Of a stretch of 64,000 bases of DNA, positions 22,501 to 35,102 are shown piece by piece (within the stretch, counting starts at the first letter, position 1; every line of letters begins with the position of its first letter). This DNA is from an uncultured Pseudomonadales bacterium (lineage in GTDB: Bacteria > Pseudomonadota > Gammaproteobacteria > Pseudomonadales > Azotimanducaceae). Below the pieces are notes generated by a model. That model searched no databases, was not told the DNA's origin, and saw nothing but the letters and a program-made list of their open reading frames with translations. The stretch is from positions 1 to 64,000 of the forward strand of contig CAKZWF010000004.1 of NCBI GenBank assembly GCA_937921865.1, in the 5' to 3' direction. A program made the translations under genes and the position numbers.

Positions 22501-23460
22501 ATGAAGTATCTCCCTGGCGTCAGATTCTGGAAGTTTTACTCTCGGCCTTGCGGGCGAAGGCGCGGACGGCTGAAAGGACCGATGAGCCTCGTGCTGCTGC
22601 TGCTAGCGCCAGCGGCGATTGCCGCCAGCGATATCGCTGGCGCCAGTGATCCGGCTGGCATCGTCAGAGTGCCGCACTCCTGGATAGTGGTTTATGAGCG
22701 CGATGACGACTTGCGCAATCGCGAGTTCGTGGTCAGCCGGGTCGACAAAACCCGCCGCGATGTCAGAGTCGAACGCGAAGTCAGAACTCTGGCGCGACTG
22801 GTCAGCGTAACCTATGAAATGCCCCGGAACATCCGTCCGGAAGAAGTCATCAACCACTACCTGAATCAGTTTGGTGCGGGCGAAGCGTTCAGCTGTCGTG
22901 GCAGGGCTTGCGGCCGGTCAAACGACTGGGCCAATCACATATTCGGTCAGGCCATACTCTACGGCCCTGACATTAATCAGTACTATTTTGCCGGTGAACT
23001 GGACGATCGACTGTTGTCGCTGTACGTCATTCAGCGTGGCAACAAGCGGGTCTACGCGCATTTGCAGGTGTTGACGCCGGAGGATCCGGTGGCCGTTGAT
23101 TTCAACCGGGAGATGGTCGATCAACTCAGCAGCACCGGTTTCGTTACCCTGGAAGACATCCGCCCGGAAGCAGGCGGCAGCTTCAGTGATGAAGCCATAG
23201 AGCAGCTGAAGGAACTCGCCGTGGATCTTGCAAGAGTTGGCGATCAGGAGGTTTTTGTAGTCTGCCACCTGTATGGCTCGCAATCAGCTGATGAACTTCT
23301 GCAGAGCGCGGCGCTATGCAGTCAGACCGCCAGTGAAGCCCTCGGTGCGGCTGGAGGACCCGATCTCAAACCCTTTGCTGCAGGACCGCTGCTACCCAGG
23401 CGTTCTGGCAATGTGTCACGCATCGAACTCGTTTTACCGCATCGCCTGGAACACAATTGA
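22501..23460 (+). CDS. DUF4892-like exported protein
   Basis: N-terminal hydrophobic segment; CGRSNDWANHIFGQAILYGPDINQYYFAGEL resembles DUF4892. Confidence 0.6.
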   Translation: MKYLPGVRFWKFYSRPCGRRRGRLKGPMSLVLLLLAPAAIAASDIAGASDPAGIVRVPHSWIVVYERDDDLRNREFVVSRVDKTRRDVRVEREVRTLARLVSVTYEMPRNIRPEEVINHYLNQFGAGEAFSCRGRACGRSNDWANHIFGQAILYGPDINQYYFAGELDDRLLSLYVIQRGNKRVYAHLQVLTPEDPVAVDFNREMVDQLSSTGFVTLEDIRPEAGGSFSDEAIEQLKELAVDLARVGDQEVFVVCHLYGSQSADELLQSAALCSQTASEALGAAGGPDLKPFAAGPLLPRRSGNVSRIELVLPHRLEHN

Positions 23461-24317
23461 CTCAATCCACCGTTGCCGAGGTCATTGCTGACAGTTCAGA
23501 TCGAATGCAGGCAGCGGGTCTGAGTTTCGGGCATGCCAGCAGCAGTTCATGGGACGAGGCGACGGCGCTGGTGTTGTCGGTGTGTGAACTTCCGGACCAC
23601 ATCGATGCTCTGGGTCAAATACTCTCAAGCGAGCAGCTCGCGCGGATCGAGCGGCTACTGAATAAGCGCATTGAAGCGCGAGTGCCATTGCCGTATCTGC
23701 TTGGTCAGGTCAAATTTGCAGGTCGGGATTTCCTCATCGAACCAGGGGTCGTGATTCCGCGCTCGCCGATCGGCGAATTGATTCAGCAGCGTTTTGAGCC
23801 CTGGCTGGCGCATCCACCTGGTCAGATTATTGATCTATGCTGTGGTTCCGGCTGTATCGGCATCGCCACAGCGCTTATGTTTCCAGACAGCGAATTGACC
23901 CTGGTGGATATCGATCCGCAGGCGGTCGCGCTCAGCGCGAAGAACGTCGCCAGGCATGGACTGGAAGAGCGAACCCGGGTTGTTTGCTCGGACCTCTGGT
24001 GCGATGTGCCCGACCAGCGTTTTGATCTGATCCTCACCAATCCACCCTACGTCGACGCGGCGGACATGAGTGTCCTGCCGCCCGAGTATCTGCATGAGCC
24101 TGCACTCGGTCTGGCCGGCGGTGACGATGGCCTGGCGATAGTGAGACAGATACTCGATCAGTTTGAGCAGAGGGTGAGCGCGCAGGGTCTGCTGGTAGGT
24201 GAAGTTGGAAACAGTGCCAGCGCGCTGCTTCGCGCCTATCCGCGGCTGCCGTTTTTCTGGCCCGACCTGGAGCTTGGCGGGGAAGGGGTGTTTCTGCTGG
24301 CGGCTGAACCGGGTTGA
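23457..24317 (+). CDS. prmB: 50S ribosomal protein L3 N5-glutamine methyltransferase
   Basis: LPYLLGQVKFAGRDFLIEPGVVIPRSPIGELI and ILTNPPYVD; directly upstream of aroC. Confidence 0.92.
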   Translation: MTQSTVAEVIADSSDRMQAAGLSFGHASSSSWDEATALVLSVCELPDHIDALGQILSSEQLARIERLLNKRIEARVPLPYLLGQVKFAGRDFLIEPGVVIPRSPIGELIQQRFEPWLAHPPGQIIDLCCGSGCIGIATALMFPDSELTLVDIDPQAVALSAKNVARHGLEERTRVVCSDLWCDVPDQRFDLILTNPPYVDAADMSVLPPEYLHEPALGLAGGDDGLAIVRQILDQFEQRVSAQGLLVGEVGNSASALLRAYPRLPFFWPDLELGGEGVFLLAAEPG

Positions 24318-24388
24318 TCGTCGGGCGGACACTTCCCATACTGCGCGCTCTTCAGATCTAGACCAGCAACGGACACAGACGACTCAAG

Positions 24389-25453
24389 ATGGCAGGCAAT
24401 ACTTTTGGTCAGCAGTTTACGGTGACAACGTTTGGCGAGAGTCACGGTGCGGCGCTCGGGGCCGTTGTCGATGGCTGCCCGCCCGGTCTGCCGTTGACAG
24501 AAGCAGATCTGCAGCACGATCTGGATCGCCGTCGTCCCGGGCAATCGAAGTTCACGACCCAGCGACGTGAGCCGGATGCGGTAAAAATACTCTCCGGGGT
24601 GTTCGAGGGTAAAACCACCGGTACACCCATTGGCCTGCTGATCGAAAACGTTGATCAGAAAAGCAAAGACTACTCCAATATCAAAGACATCTACCGTCCT
24701 GCGCACGCGGATTTCACCTATGACGCCAAGTATGGCTTCCGGGACTATCGCGGCGGCGGGCGCTCCTCTGCCAGGGAGACCGCCATGCGGGTTGCCGCTG
24801 GCGCAATTGCCCGCAAGTATCTGCGCATCGAGGCGGGCATCGAGATCTGCGGATATCTGTCGGCGGTCGGCGACCTGAAGATCGCTCAGAAGCAGTTGGC
24901 TACGATTGATGATAACGCCTTTTTCTGTCCGGATCCGGACCTGATCGAGCCACTCGGCGCACTGATAGAACAACTGCGCCGTGATGGTGACTCGATTGGT
25001 GCGGAGGTCACGGTGCAGGCATCAGGGATGCCCGCGGGTCTGGGCGAGCCGGTATTCGGTCGACTTGATGCTGATCTGGCGGCTGCGCTGATGAGCATCA
25101 ACGCGGTAAAGGCTGTTGCGATTGGCGACGGCTTTGATGTGGTCGCGCAGCGCGGGACTGAGCATCGTGACGAGCTGAGTCGTAAAGGCTTCCTCAGCAA
25201 TCATGCAGGCGGAGTACTGGGCGGAATTTCCTCCGGTCAGGATCTCATCGCCAGTATTGCTCTGAAGCCGACGTCCAGTCTCACCACGCCCGGTCGATCG
25301 ATAGATCGAGCAGGCAATGAAGTCGAAGTGGTGACCAAGGGGCGGCACGACCCCTGTGTGGGCATCAGAGCCGTACCGATCGCTGAATCGATGATGGCCC
25401 TGGTGCTGATGGACCATCTGCTGCGGGATCGGGGTCAGACCGGCGGACGCTGA
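24389..25453 (+). CDS. aroC: chorismate synthase
   Basis: [33 protein letters not shown]. Confidence 0.97.
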   Translation: MAGNTFGQQFTVTTFGESHGAALGAVVDGCPPGLPLTEADLQHDLDRRRPGQSKFTTQRREPDAVKILSGVFEGKTTGTPIGLLIENVDQKSKDYSNIKDIYRPAHADFTYDAKYGFRDYRGGGRSSARETAMRVAAGAIARKYLRIEAGIEICGYLSAVGDLKIAQKQLATIDDNAFFCPDPDLIEPLGALIEQLRRDGDSIGAEVTVQASGMPAGLGEPVFGRLDADLAAALMSINAVKAVAIGDGFDVVAQRGTEHRDELSRKGFLSNHAGGVLGGISSGQDLIASIALKPTSSLTTPGRSIDRAGNEVEVVTKGRHDPCVGIRAVPIAESMMALVLMDHLLRDRGQTGGR

Positions 25454-26334
25454 GATTCGGGTCTTGGATCGGAGGTTCTGACAAGCACTTCAATGAAGGC
25501 ATTCGCCGCGCTGGACAGAGTGCGTTGGGGGTTGGTGACACAGCCCAGCGTCCTGCCGATAGCCGGCGCTCGAGTGTTCAGTACGAGCAGCTCGCTGGTC
25601 ATACTGCGCGGCAGCACGCTCCAACCGAGGCCAGTGCCAACCAGCATGCTGATAGTTTCCAGATAATTGGTCGACAGGGTAGCTGCCAGCGGAATTGCAG
25701 CGGATTCAAACAGTTCAGCGACGATACGTCCGGTATAGGTGCCCAGACCCGGAAGAATGACCGGATAAGCGGCCAGCTCGGTGAGGTCGAGAGCCGGTTT
25801 TCCGGACAGTGGATGATCAACCGCGCAGACAAAACACAGTTCATCCTCCCAGAGACTGGTTGTACTCAGATCCGGCTCTCCGGCCGGGTTCAGGGTAACG
25901 ACGGCGAGTTCGCTGTCGCCATGGCGAACCAGGTCGTGAGCGGCTTCCGAATCTTCGAAGCGTATATCCAGCTGCACGTCGGGGTAGCGGCGAGCGAATT
26001 TCTTCAGCACTGGTGCCAGTCGATGCAGGCCGATGTGGTGTGATGTGGCCAGCTTGAGGGTGCCGCCTATCTGAGCTTCGAGGTTTCCGATAGCCCGCCG
26101 TGCGTCTGCCAGACCGGTCAGCATCTCCCTGGCGCGAGGTACCAGTAGTTGACCGGCATTGGTGAGATGGACCCGCTTGCCGACCCGGTCGAAAAGCCGG
26201 GCATCCAGGCGGGATTCCAGCTGCTGGATGCGTCGGGTCATCGCTGGTTGGGTGATATGAAGCGCCTGCGCTGCAGCAGAAAATGAGCCGCTGTCGCTAA
26301 CGGCCAGAAAGGCTTCCAGGTCCTCGAATCGCAC
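25435..26334 (-). CDS. LysR-family transcriptional regulator
   Basis: N-terminal [43 protein letters not shown]; divergent from leuC. Confidence 0.92.
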   Translation of the reverse strand: MRFEDLEAFLAVSDSGSFSAAAQALHITQPAMTRRIQQLESRLDARLFDRVGKRVHLTNAGQLLVPRAREMLTGLADARRAIGNLEAQIGGTLKLATSHHIGLHRLAPVLKKFARRYPDVQLDIRFEDSEAAHDLVRHGDSELAVVTLNPAGEPDLSTTSLWEDELCFVCAVDHPLSGKPALDLTELAAYPVILPGLGTYTGRIVAELFESAAIPLAATLSTNYLETISMLVGTGLGWSVLPRSMTSELLVLNTRAPAIGRTLGCVTNPQRTLSSAANAFIEVLVRTSDPRPESQRPPV

Positions 26335-26453
26335 TTAGTATCTCGCTCGTCAGCACATATGCTGAAAATTTATCATAAATATAAGAATACTGAATTTGTT
26401 TTATCTTAAGCGTCCGCCTAACATGCCGGGCTCTTTCCGAGCCGGAACGATTG

Positions 26454-27869
26454 ATGAGTGGAAAAACGCTTTACGACAAGGTCTGGGACGCCCACCTGGT
26501 GGGTCAACGGGCTGACGGGCAGAGCATGGTCTATATCGACCGGCATCTGCTGCATGAGGTCACCTCACCCCAGGCATTTGAAGGGCTGAAACTTGCCGGT
26601 CGCAAACCCTGGCGGATCGATGCCAATCTGGCGACACCAGACCACAACGTTCCTACCGACAACCGTGCCGCCGGTCTCGACGGGATCACCGATCTGATCG
26701 CTCGTGAGCAGGTGGTGACGCTGGATAACAACTGCCGAGAGTACGGCATCACGCAGTTCGATATTCTCGATCCCCGGCAGGGCATCGTGCATGTCATAGG
26801 TCCTGAGCAGGGCGCGACTCTGCCCGGGATGACCATCGTCTGCGGGGACTCGCATACCTCGACTCACGGTGCTTTTGCCGCTCTGGCCCAGGGTATTGGT
26901 ACCTCCGATGTCGAACATGTGCTGGCGACCCAATGCCTGGTTCAGCAGAAAGCCGGTAATTTTACGGTACAGGTCGACGGTCAGCTGCCTGAACTGGTCA
27001 GCGCCAAAGACCTGGTGCTGGCAATCATTGGCGCAATCGGCACTGCTGGTGCTACCGGACATACCATCGAATACCGCGGCAGCGCGATCTCTGCGTTAAG
27101 CATGGAAGGTCGGATGACGCTGTGTAACATGTCTATCGAGGCCGGCGCGCGGGCCGGGATGGTAGGCGTGGATGACACGACCCTTGCGTATCTGAAGGGT
27201 CGCCCGTTTGCCCCCTCGGGGAGCTTGTGGGACCAGGCGGAAGCCTACTGGCGCACGCTGGTCAGCGATGCGGACGCGCAGTTCGACCGGCAGCTGGTCC
27301 TTGATGCGGCCAGTCTGGTACCGCAGATTACCTGGGGTACGTCTCCGGAAATGGTGATCGGTGTGGACGCGGCAGCGCCCGATCCTCGGGCGGCCGCAGA
27401 TGCTCAGGAAGCAGATGGTATCGAGCGCGCGCTTACCTATATGGGACTGAGTGCGAACCAACCAATCAGTGGCGTGTCGCTGGACCGGGTTTTTATCGGT
27501 TCCTGTACTAACTCGAGAATTGAAGATCTGCGCGTGGTTGCCTCTGTGGTGTCAGGCAAAAAAGTTGCTAAAAATATCAAACAGGCACTCATCGTGCCGG
27601 GCTCCGGACTGGTCAAGGCGCAGGCAGAGGCGGAGGGTCTGGCCGATATCTTTGTTGCTGCAGGATTCGATTGGCGTGCGGCCGGTTGTTCAATGTGTCT
27701 GGCAATGAATCCGGATCGACTCCAGCCGGAAGAGCGCTGTGCTTCTACATCGAACCGGAATTTTGAAGGCCGACAGGGCCACGCCGGCAGAACCCATCTG
27801 GTGAGCCCGGCTATGGCCGCTGCTGCGGCCATAGCCGGCCATTTCGTCGATGTCAGGGAGGTTGCATGA
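26454..27869 (+). CDS. leuC: 3-isopropylmalate dehydratase large subunit
   Basis: [44 protein letters not shown]. Confidence 0.96.
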   Translation: MSGKTLYDKVWDAHLVGQRADGQSMVYIDRHLLHEVTSPQAFEGLKLAGRKPWRIDANLATPDHNVPTDNRAAGLDGITDLIAREQVVTLDNNCREYGITQFDILDPRQGIVHVIGPEQGATLPGMTIVCGDSHTSTHGAFAALAQGIGTSDVEHVLATQCLVQQKAGNFTVQVDGQLPELVSAKDLVLAIIGAIGTAGATGHTIEYRGSAISALSMEGRMTLCNMSIEAGARAGMVGVDDTTLAYLKGRPFAPSGSLWDQAEAYWRTLVSDADAQFDRQLVLDAASLVPQITWGTSPEMVIGVDAAAPDPRAAADAQEADGIERALTYMGLSANQPISGVSLDRVFIGSCTNSRIEDLRVVASVVSGKKVAKNIKQALIVPGSGLVKAQAEAEGLADIFVAAGFDWRAAGCSMCLAMNPDRLQPEERCASTSNRNFEGRQGHAGRTHLVSPAMAAAAAIAGHFVDVREVA

Positions 27870-28555
27870 AACCGTTTACTGAAATCACTGGGCAGGTGCT
27901 GCCGCTGGACAGAGCCAATGTGGACACCGATCAGATCATTCCGAAGCAGTTTCTTAAGTCCATTCGAAGAACCGGGTTCGGTGACAATCTGTTTGACGGC
28001 TGGCGGTTCCTGGATGAAGGTTCTATCGGCCAGACGCCCAACGAGCGGCGCTTGAATCATGAGTTCGTGCTCAATGATTCCCGTTATCAGGACGCGCAAA
28101 TTCTGCTGGCGAGGGAGAATTTCGGTTGTGGATCCAGCCGTGAACATGCGGTCTGGGCGCTGCTCGAGTATGGCATCCGTGTGGTAATTGCTCCCAGTTT
28201 TGCAGATATCTTCTTTAGTAACTGCTTTAAAAATGGTCTGCTACCAATTGTTTTAAAAGAAAATATTATAGAGAAATTGTTCGAGCTCGCGAGTCGGGAG
28301 CAGGCCGTCGACCTGACCGTGGATCTGCCCGGGCAACGGGTTGTATTGCCGGATCAGGAAACAGTGTTATTCGACATCGATCCCAATCGAAAACACAGTC
28401 TTATCAATGGACTTGACGATATTGGACTGACACTGGCGGAAAGTGAGCGGATCAGCACATTCGAGGCCGGCTATCGCCAGCGAATGCCGTGGCTGTTTCG
28501 CGAAGCCGAAGCGGCTGCAGCTGCAACCTTCAGCAACACCGGAGACTCTGAATGA
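27866..28555 (+). CDS. leuD: 3-isopropylmalate dehydratase small subunit
   Basis: [32 protein letters not shown]. Confidence 0.96.
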   Translation: MKPFTEITGQVLPLDRANVDTDQIIPKQFLKSIRRTGFGDNLFDGWRFLDEGSIGQTPNERRLNHEFVLNDSRYQDAQILLARENFGCGSSREHAVWALLEYGIRVVIAPSFADIFFSNCFKNGLLPIVLKENIIEKLFELASREQAVDLTVDLPGQRVVLPDQETVLFDIDPNRKHSLINGLDDIGLTLAESERISTFEAGYRQRMPWLFREAEAAAAATFSNTGDSE

Positions 28556-29643
28556 GTAAACAGCAAATCCTGATTCTGCCCGGTGATGGCATTGGCCCGG
28601 AAGTGGTGCCCGTAGGGGTCGAAGTACTGAAAGCCGCGGCCACCCGTTTCGGGCTGGATCTGAGTTTCGATTCTGGACTGGTCGGAGGCGTCGCCATTGA
28701 CGAGACCGGCCAGCCACTGCCGGAAGAAACCCTGACCAAAGCCCGGGCGGCCAGGGCGGTACTGCTGGGCAGTGTCGGCGGGCCGAAGTGGGACGAGTTA
28801 CCGACCGCAAACCGCCCCGAGCGGGGCCTGCTGGGATTGCGTTCGGAGCTTGAGCTGTTTGCCAATCTGCGCCCGGCGTTGCTGTTTCCGCCGCTGGCGG
28901 CTGCTTCGTCGTTGAAAACCGAGCTGGTTGCCGGACTCGATATTCTCATCGTCCGGGAACTCACCGGCGGGATTTACTTTGGTGAGCCGCGGGGTGTGGA
29001 GGTGGTGAACAACGAACGCCGTGGCTTCAATACCTATGTCTACAGCGAACATGAGATTGAGCGTATCGCCCGGGTTGCGTTCGAGTTGGCGCAGAAACGG
29101 GGGCGGCGGCTGTGTTCGGTCGACAAGGCTAATGTGCTCGAGGTCACCCAGTTGTGGCGGGAAGTGGTCACTGCGATTGCAAAAGACTATCCCGACGTCG
29201 AACTGTCCCATATGTATGTTGATAACGCTGGTATGCAGCTGGTCAGAGCGCCAAAACAGTTCGATGTGCTGGTGACAGGCAATATGTTTGGCGACATTCT
29301 TTCGGATGTGGCGGCAATGTTGACGGGTTCGCTGGGCATGCTGCCTTCAGCTTCGCTGGCAGCAGACGGCAGCGGTCTGTTTGAGCCGGTCCACGGTTCC
29401 GCGCCGGACATCGCGGGTGAAGATAAAGCCAATCCACTAGCGACGGTACTGTCGGTGGCAATGATGTGCCGCTACAGCCTGGATGCAGGCGAAGCCGCAG
29501 ACGCGATTGAGGCAGCCGTTGACGCGGTGCTGGGCGCCGGCTACCGGACTGGTGATATTGCTTCAGGTGGTGCAGATGAAGTTCTGGTCGGCACTCAGGA
29601 GATGGGCGAGCGGGTTCTGGCGCAGTTGGAGCAGGGGTCATGA
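28552..29643 (+). CDS. leuB: 3-isopropylmalate dehydrogenase
   Basis: [38 protein letters not shown]. Confidence 0.96.
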   Translation: MSKQQILILPGDGIGPEVVPVGVEVLKAAATRFGLDLSFDSGLVGGVAIDETGQPLPEETLTKARAARAVLLGSVGGPKWDELPTANRPERGLLGLRSELELFANLRPALLFPPLAAASSLKTELVAGLDILIVRELTGGIYFGEPRGVEVVNNERRGFNTYVYSEHEIERIARVAFELAQKRGRRLCSVDKANVLEVTQLWREVVTAIAKDYPDVELSHMYVDNAGMQLVRAPKQFDVLVTGNMFGDILSDVAAMLTGSLGMLPSASLAADGSGLFEPVHGSAPDIAGEDKANPLATVLSVAMMCRYSLDAGEAADAIEAAVDAVLGAGYRTGDIASGGADEVLVGTQEMGERVLAQLEQGS

Positions 29644-30677
29644 CCAACGCTGATGCTGCACAATCAGGTGTCAACGTTGCGGTTGTTGGTGCAACCGGCG
29701 CGGTTGGTGAGGCCATGATAGAAATTCTCGCGGAGCGCAAGTTTCCCGTGAAACAACTCTATCTGCTGGCCAGCGAGCGCTCGGCCGGTCGCCGGATCCA
29801 GTTCAATGGCACCTCACACATTGTCCAGATATTGGACGATTTCGATTTCTCTCAGGTACAGATCGCGTTGTTTTCTGCGGGGGGAGACATATCCGCTGAA
29901 TTCGCGCCAAAGGCGGCCACCGCGGGGTGTGTGGTCATCGATAACACGTCGTTTTTCCGCTACGACGACGATGTCCCGCTGGTAGTACCGGAGGTGAATG
30001 GCGCTCGGGTGGTCGACTTCCGGGTGCGCAACATCATCGCGAACCCGAATTGTTCAACCATTCAGATGGTGGTTGCGCTGAAACCGCTTCACGATGCGGT
30101 TGGCATTGAACGTATCAACGTCGCCACCTACCAGGCAGTCTCTGGAGCTGGGACCGCGGGTGTGAAGGAGCTGGCAGGTCAAACAGCCGATCTGCTGAAC
30201 GCCAAACCCTTCAAGCCTGAAGTGATGCCGGTTCAGATTGCTTTCAACGCAATTCCTCAAATTGACAAATTTCAAGACAATGGCTACACGAAAGAAGAGA
30301 TGAAGATGGTCTGGGAGACTCGTAAAATTTTCGAATCTGACGACATTCAGGTCAATCCGACCTGTGTGCGGATCCCGGTGTTCTTTGGTCACTCAGAGGC
30401 CGTGCACCTGGAAACCGAGCGTAAAATAACCGCGGTAGAAGCCAGGAAACTGCTGCGCCGGGCTCCCGGCGTCACCGTCATGGATGACCCGGATAAAGGC
30501 AAGTACCCAACCGCAGTGAGCCATGCTGCGGGTAATGACGGTGTTTTTGTGGGCCGGATCCGCGAGGATCTGTCTCATCCTCGAGGTCTTGATCTGTGGA
30601 TTGTTTCGGATAACGTGCGTAAAGGGGCTGCGCTGAACAGTGTGCAGATCGCTGAGCTTCTGCTAGACCATCTGTAG
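29640..30677 (+). CDS. asd: aspartate-semialdehyde dehydrogenase
   Basis: [36 protein letters not shown]. Confidence 0.95.
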   Translation: MTNADAAQSGVNVAVVGATGAVGEAMIEILAERKFPVKQLYLLASERSAGRRIQFNGTSHIVQILDDFDFSQVQIALFSAGGDISAEFAPKAATAGCVVIDNTSFFRYDDDVPLVVPEVNGARVVDFRVRNIIANPNCSTIQMVVALKPLHDAVGIERINVATYQAVSGAGTAGVKELAGQTADLLNAKPFKPEVMPVQIAFNAIPQIDKFQDNGYTKEEMKMVWETRKIFESDDIQVNPTCVRIPVFFGHSEAVHLETERKITAVEARKLLRRAPGVTVMDDPDKGKYPTAVSHAAGNDGVFVGRIREDLSHPRGLDLWIVSDNVRKGAALNSVQIAELLLDHL

Positions 30678-31045
30678 AGGACTGATAAATCGAGCAGAGA
30701 CGGCGAGGCGAAGTTTAGCGACGCTGACTGGCCCGCAGTGAGAACAAGCCGTCAGTCTTTTAGCGATTTCCGTGGCTAAATCCTCAATGGGTCTGGCAAA
30801 AAGGACTGTCATAATTGATACTTACTGCAATATTCGGTCTAGGTTTCTAGGTTACCCTACCTGGCCTGATACATGGATTTATGCACGGGTGAACAGTGCA
30901 CTGGAAGGCATTTAGCGCGCCGCAGATTGCGGCATCGGCAACTCATGTTCGGGCAAACGCGTCTGAAGATGAGCTGTCGGCAGAAAACTATTCGCAGCTC
31001 GGGCCCTCCGCCCGGCAGAAAATCAACGTTGTGAGAGGGGCACCT

Positions 31046-33574
31046 ATGGCACCTACGGGTAGGTACTTGCTCAGTCGTTCGCGCGTGGGCATAACAAAAC
31101 TACTGGGAATATTGCTGACAATTACGTCGGTCAATGCGATGGCACTGGGTCTGGGCGAAATTGAACTCGACTCAGCACTCAATGAAGAACTCGATGCGAC
31201 CATTGAGCTGATTGACGCCGGTGGGCTTGCGCCTGCTGAAATCGTTGTGTCACTGGCTTCGAACGAAGATTTCGAACGTGTCGGTGTGGAGCGCTTCTTC
31301 TTCCTTACCGATCTCGAATTCTCGGTCACTTTCGGTGAAAACGGCGCTACTCAGATTGTGCTGGAGAGTTCCAGACCGGTAACAGAACCGTATCTCAACT
31401 TCATCGTCGAGGTGCAGTGGCCAAACGGGCGTCTGCTGAAGGAATTCACGCTGCTGCTCGATCCGCCAACTTTCTCTCAAGCGGCAGCACCGGCGGTGAC
31501 GGCACCGGTCGAGTCGTCCCGCAGCCCGGCGACGAGCGGACGGATTCAGCGCCAGCAACCGGCAAACTCGGCGGCAACCCGGGTCCAGGTTGCACCGGAG
31601 AATCGCGTACAACAGCCTTCACCCCTCGACCAGGATGTCGTGGGGGATGAATATCAGATGACTGATCGTGACGACACTCTGTGGTCGATCGCCGCCAGAA
31701 CACGCCCTTCGAATCAGGTGTCTGTTCAGCAGAATATGCTGGCGATTCAGCGTCTGAACCCGGAAGCGTTCATCAACGGCAACATTAATCTGCTGAAAGC
31801 CGGCTACACCTTGCGCTTGCCGGATGAAGACACCGCCAGAACTCTTTCACAGAATGATGCCGTAGCCTCAGTCGCGAGCCAGAATGAAGCCTGGAAGTCG
31901 GGCAGCGCTGTGCCTAGTGCGCCCCAGGCTCCGGCGCCCGCAGCCACTCAGGTTGCCGATGATCAGACTTCGGAGCTGCGCAGCCCCGTGGACGCCACTG
32001 CCGCAACGAGCGCACCCAGCGCCGCCCCGGCTACAGAAGGTGAACTGCGCATCGTCGCTGGTGATGGTGACAGCGCTACCGGCCGCGCCGATTCTGCGGA
32101 TGCGGATGTCTCGGTGGTTCTTGAAGAGAACGACCGGCTGGCTCGCGAACTCGAAGAGTTGAATTATCAGCGTGAGCGAGACCAGGAACTGGTCAGTAAC
32201 CAGTTGACGGTTAAAGACCGGCAGCTGGAGGTAAAAGACAAACAGATTGCTGAATTGCAGCAGCAATTGGCTGACGCGCAGGATGCGCCCGCACCAACGC
32301 CTGCACAGGCGCAAAACCAAAACACCACCGACGCCAAATGGTGGGAGAATCCGCTGGTCCTTTATGGCGGCGCGGGTGTTTTGGTTTTGGCTCTGGTAGG
32401 CGGAATGCTCGCAGCTCGACGTCGCCGCGACAGCGACGAAGATTTCTACGAAGCTCATGAACCAGTCGTTGCTGACGCTGATAATTTTGCCGAGTCCTCT
32501 TCGTTCGCAGCCCTCGACGACGATGACGACAATGACGGAGAAGCGTTTGCAGTCAGTGGGACCGATGACGAGGCTGCTACTGACGAGGAACTGCCCGATT
32601 CCGAAACCAGTGATGTGATTGGTGAAGCGGACATCTATATTGCCTATGGTCGTTATCCACAGGCCATTGGCCTGCTGCTAGGGGTTTTAGACGATGACCC
32701 CGCGCGCAACGATGTGCGGCTGAAACTCTTAGAGCTCTACTCTGAAACCAACGATCGCGATGCGTTCGATGAGAATCTGGCCAAGCTCGTTGAACACTGC
32801 GACGACGAAGACGCGTTGCTGACGGCTCGTGAGTTGGAGAGCCGATTTGGCGAAAAGTCCATTTCTCTCGACGAGGTTCTCGCTGATGACGCGCAGGGCG
32901 AGAGCAATCTGGAGGCTGACAGCGATCTTGATGATGCGTTGGCTGATTCGACCGAACTTGAGCTGGATACTGAATCCGATGGTGCTGATCTTGCCTTCGA
33001 TACTGAGACAGCGCCAGAGTTGACGGTTGATGCGGATACTCTGGAGGCCCCGGATGATGTAGGTTTCGAGCTTGAACTCGATGAACTGGAGTCTACCGCC
33101 GATACCGCCCTAGACGACGCCACAACTCAAACTTCTGCCGGTGAACTTGGTGGCGACCTCGGCATGGATTTCGATCCCGAACGCGATGTCGCAGAGACAG
33201 CGTTAGATGTCGAAGCAGCAGCTCCTGCAGCCGACGACCGCGGCGAACTGCCGGCGTTCAATTCATCGACTGCTGACGAAGACGACTTCAACCTGGACGA
33301 CGTGAATCTCGGCGGTGATCTCGCTGCAGCGAAACCCGGTGCGGAAGCTCTGGCAGGTGTTGAGCTCGAGAGTGATGGAGAGGTTGCTGTTGCCGAAGAA
33401 GATGAGTTTGATTTTCAGGAAGAGGGCGACAGCGCCAATACCAAGCTCGATCTGGCACGCGCTTACATCGATATGGGTGATGCTGACGGTGCGCGAGATA
33501 TCCTCAAAGAAGTGGTCGAGGAAGGCAATTCAGAGCAACAGCAGCAAGCGCGCGGCATGCTCGAATCTCTTTGA
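31046..33574 (+). CDS. fimV: FimV-family LysM/TPR pilus assembly protein
   Basis: MALGLGEIELDSALNEELDATIELIDA, LysM-like segment, single TM, acidic C-terminal half, ARAYIDMGDADGARDILKEVVEEG. Confidence 0.9.
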   Translation: MAPTGRYLLSRSRVGITKLLGILLTITSVNAMALGLGEIELDSALNEELDATIELIDAGGLAPAEIVVSLASNEDFERVGVERFFFLTDLEFSVTFGENGATQIVLESSRPVTEPYLNFIVEVQWPNGRLLKEFTLLLDPPTFSQAAAPAVTAPVESSRSPATSGRIQRQQPANSAATRVQVAPENRVQQPSPLDQDVVGDEYQMTDRDDTLWSIAARTRPSNQVSVQQNMLAIQRLNPEAFINGNINLLKAGYTLRLPDEDTARTLSQNDAVASVASQNEAWKSGSAVPSAPQAPAPAATQVADDQTSELRSPVDATAATSAPSAAPATEGELRIVAGDGDSATGRADSADADVSVVLEENDRLARELEELNYQRERDQELVSNQLTVKDRQLEVKDKQIAELQQQLADAQDAPAPTPAQAQNQNTTDAKWWENPLVLYGGAGVLVLALVGGMLAARRRRDSDEDFYEAHEPVVADADNFAESSSFAALDDDDDNDGEAFAVSGTDDEAATDEELPDSETSDVIGEADIYIAYGRYPQAIGLLLGVLDDDPARNDVRLKLLELYSETNDRDAFDENLAKLVEHCDDEDALLTARELESRFGEKSISLDEVLADDAQGESNLEADSDLDDALADSTELELDTESDGADLAFDTETAPELTVDADTLEAPDDVGFELELDELESTADTALDDATTQTSAGELGGDLGMDFDPERDVAETALDVEAAAPAADDRGELPAFNSSTADEDDFNLDDVNLGGDLAAAKPGAEALAGVELESDGEVAVAEEDEFDFQEEGDSANTKLDLARAYIDMGDADGARDILKEVVEEGNSEQQQQARGMLESL

Positions 33575-34374
33575 TGCAGCTGGCGCTGGGTATTGAATAC
33601 CTCGGCGCCGCGTTCAACGGCTACCAGCTACAAACCCACGCGCCTTCAGTGCAACAAGCCCTGCAGGCGGCTCTGAGTCAGGTCGCAGATCAGCCGGTAA
33701 CCTTGCAGGCCGCGGGTAGAACTGACTCAGGTGTCCATGCAACCGGTCAGGTTGTGTCTTTTCATACTTCCGCGCAGCGCAGCCTCGATAACTGGCGCCG
33801 CGGTGCTAACGCGCTATGCGCCGACGGCCTGAGCGTGAACTGGGTTGAACAGGTAGATGACACCTTTCATCCGCGTTACTCGGCAGTTTCCCGCCGTTAC
33901 ATGTATCTATTCCATGAAGCCGACAATCCGTCGCCGCTGCTGGATGGCTTTGCGGTGCGCAGCCGGCGGCTCGATGATGGTGCCATGCACAAAGCCGCGC
34001 AGCGGCTGCTGGGTGAGCATGATTTCTCCAGTTTTCGCGGTGCAGGGTGCCAGTCCCGCTCGCCGTATCGACGTATGGATCGGATTACCGTAGGCAGGAC
34101 TGCATCGCTGGTCATTATCGATGTTCAGGCCAATGCGTTTCTGCAGCACATGGTCCGCAATATTGCCGGTGTACTGTGGGATATCGGCCAGGGCAAAGGC
34201 GATGCTGATTCGCTGAGCCAGCTGTTGATTGCGCGAGACCGAACCCTGGCGGGTGCTACCGCGCCGCCGCAGGGGCTGTATCTGGTGGATGTGCACTATC
34301 CCGGCTATCCATTTCCAAAGCCACCGTTGCCAGGGCTGCTTCGGGCCCTCGGAGACTTGGACCGCTTCAGCTGA
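33574..34374 (+). CDS. truA: tRNA pseudouridine(38-40) synthase
   Basis: LGIEYLGAAFNGYQLQ, AAGRTDSGVHATGQV. Confidence 0.96.
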   Translation: MQLALGIEYLGAAFNGYQLQTHAPSVQQALQAALSQVADQPVTLQAAGRTDSGVHATGQVVSFHTSAQRSLDNWRRGANALCADGLSVNWVEQVDDTFHPRYSAVSRRYMYLFHEADNPSPLLDGFAVRSRRLDDGAMHKAAQRLLGEHDFSSFRGAGCQSRSPYRRMDRITVGRTASLVIIDVQANAFLQHMVRNIAGVLWDIGQGKGDADSLSQLLIARDRTLAGATAPPQGLYLVDVHYPGYPFPKPPLPGLLRALGDLDRFS

Positions 34375-34433
34375 GTCGGCTAGACTACGCCGCTTTGCGG
34401 ACCCACGTCCTTATTCATCACTCCGGACCGAAC

Positions 34434-35069
34434 TTGGATACCAGGATCAAGATCTGTGGCATCACCCGTGTTGCCGATGCTCAGGCAGCGGTGAGCGCCG
34501 GCGCAGATGCTCTGGGGCTGGTGTTTACACAGACCAGTCCGCGGTGGGTGGCAGCATCGATCGCGGCGGAGATTTCGGCCGAAGTCGAGGGCGCTGTGAT
34601 CCGGGTCGGACTTTTCGTGGATCAGGACAGAGCGCAGATCGAGCAGATCCTGACCCGCGTGCCAGTCGATCTGCTGCAATTTCATGGCAACGAAACTGCT
34701 GAGTTCTGCCGGAGCTTTTCCCTGCCTTATATGAAGGCTTTTCGTGTCGCAGCGCCTTTTGACGCTGCAGCTGCCGTGGCGGCGTATCCGGATGCCTGTG
34801 CGCTGCTGCTGGATGCGTATGTTCCCGGCATCGCTGGCGGAACCGGGACAAGGCTGGCATTGGAATACTGGCCGCAAGCAGCATCTCTGCCGCTGGTGCT
34901 GGCGGGTGGCCTTACCGCAGAAAACGTTGCGGTGGCAATATCTGCTGTTGCGCCGAATGTGGTGGATGTCAGCGGAGGGGTTGAAGGTGGAATCAAAGGC
35001 ATCAAAGATCATCAGAAGATGAACAACTTTATTGCTGCAGTAAAAACTGCGAGCAGATCAAATCAGTAG
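34434..35069 (+). CDS. trpF: phosphoribosylanthranilate isomerase
   Basis: TRIKICGITRVADAQAAVSAGADALGLVF; TTG start likely. Confidence 0.94.
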   Translation: MDTRIKICGITRVADAQAAVSAGADALGLVFTQTSPRWVAASIAAEISAEVEGAVIRVGLFVDQDRAQIEQILTRVPVDLLQFHGNETAEFCRSFSLPYMKAFRVAAPFDAAAAVAAYPDACALLLDAYVPGIAGGTGTRLALEYWPQAASLPLVLAGGLTAENVAVAISAVAPNVVDVSGGVEGGIKGIKDHQKMNNFIAAVKTASRSNQ

Positions 35070-35102
35070 TACGCACTCGCTGCGTTAGATAAGAGGTATA
35101 CG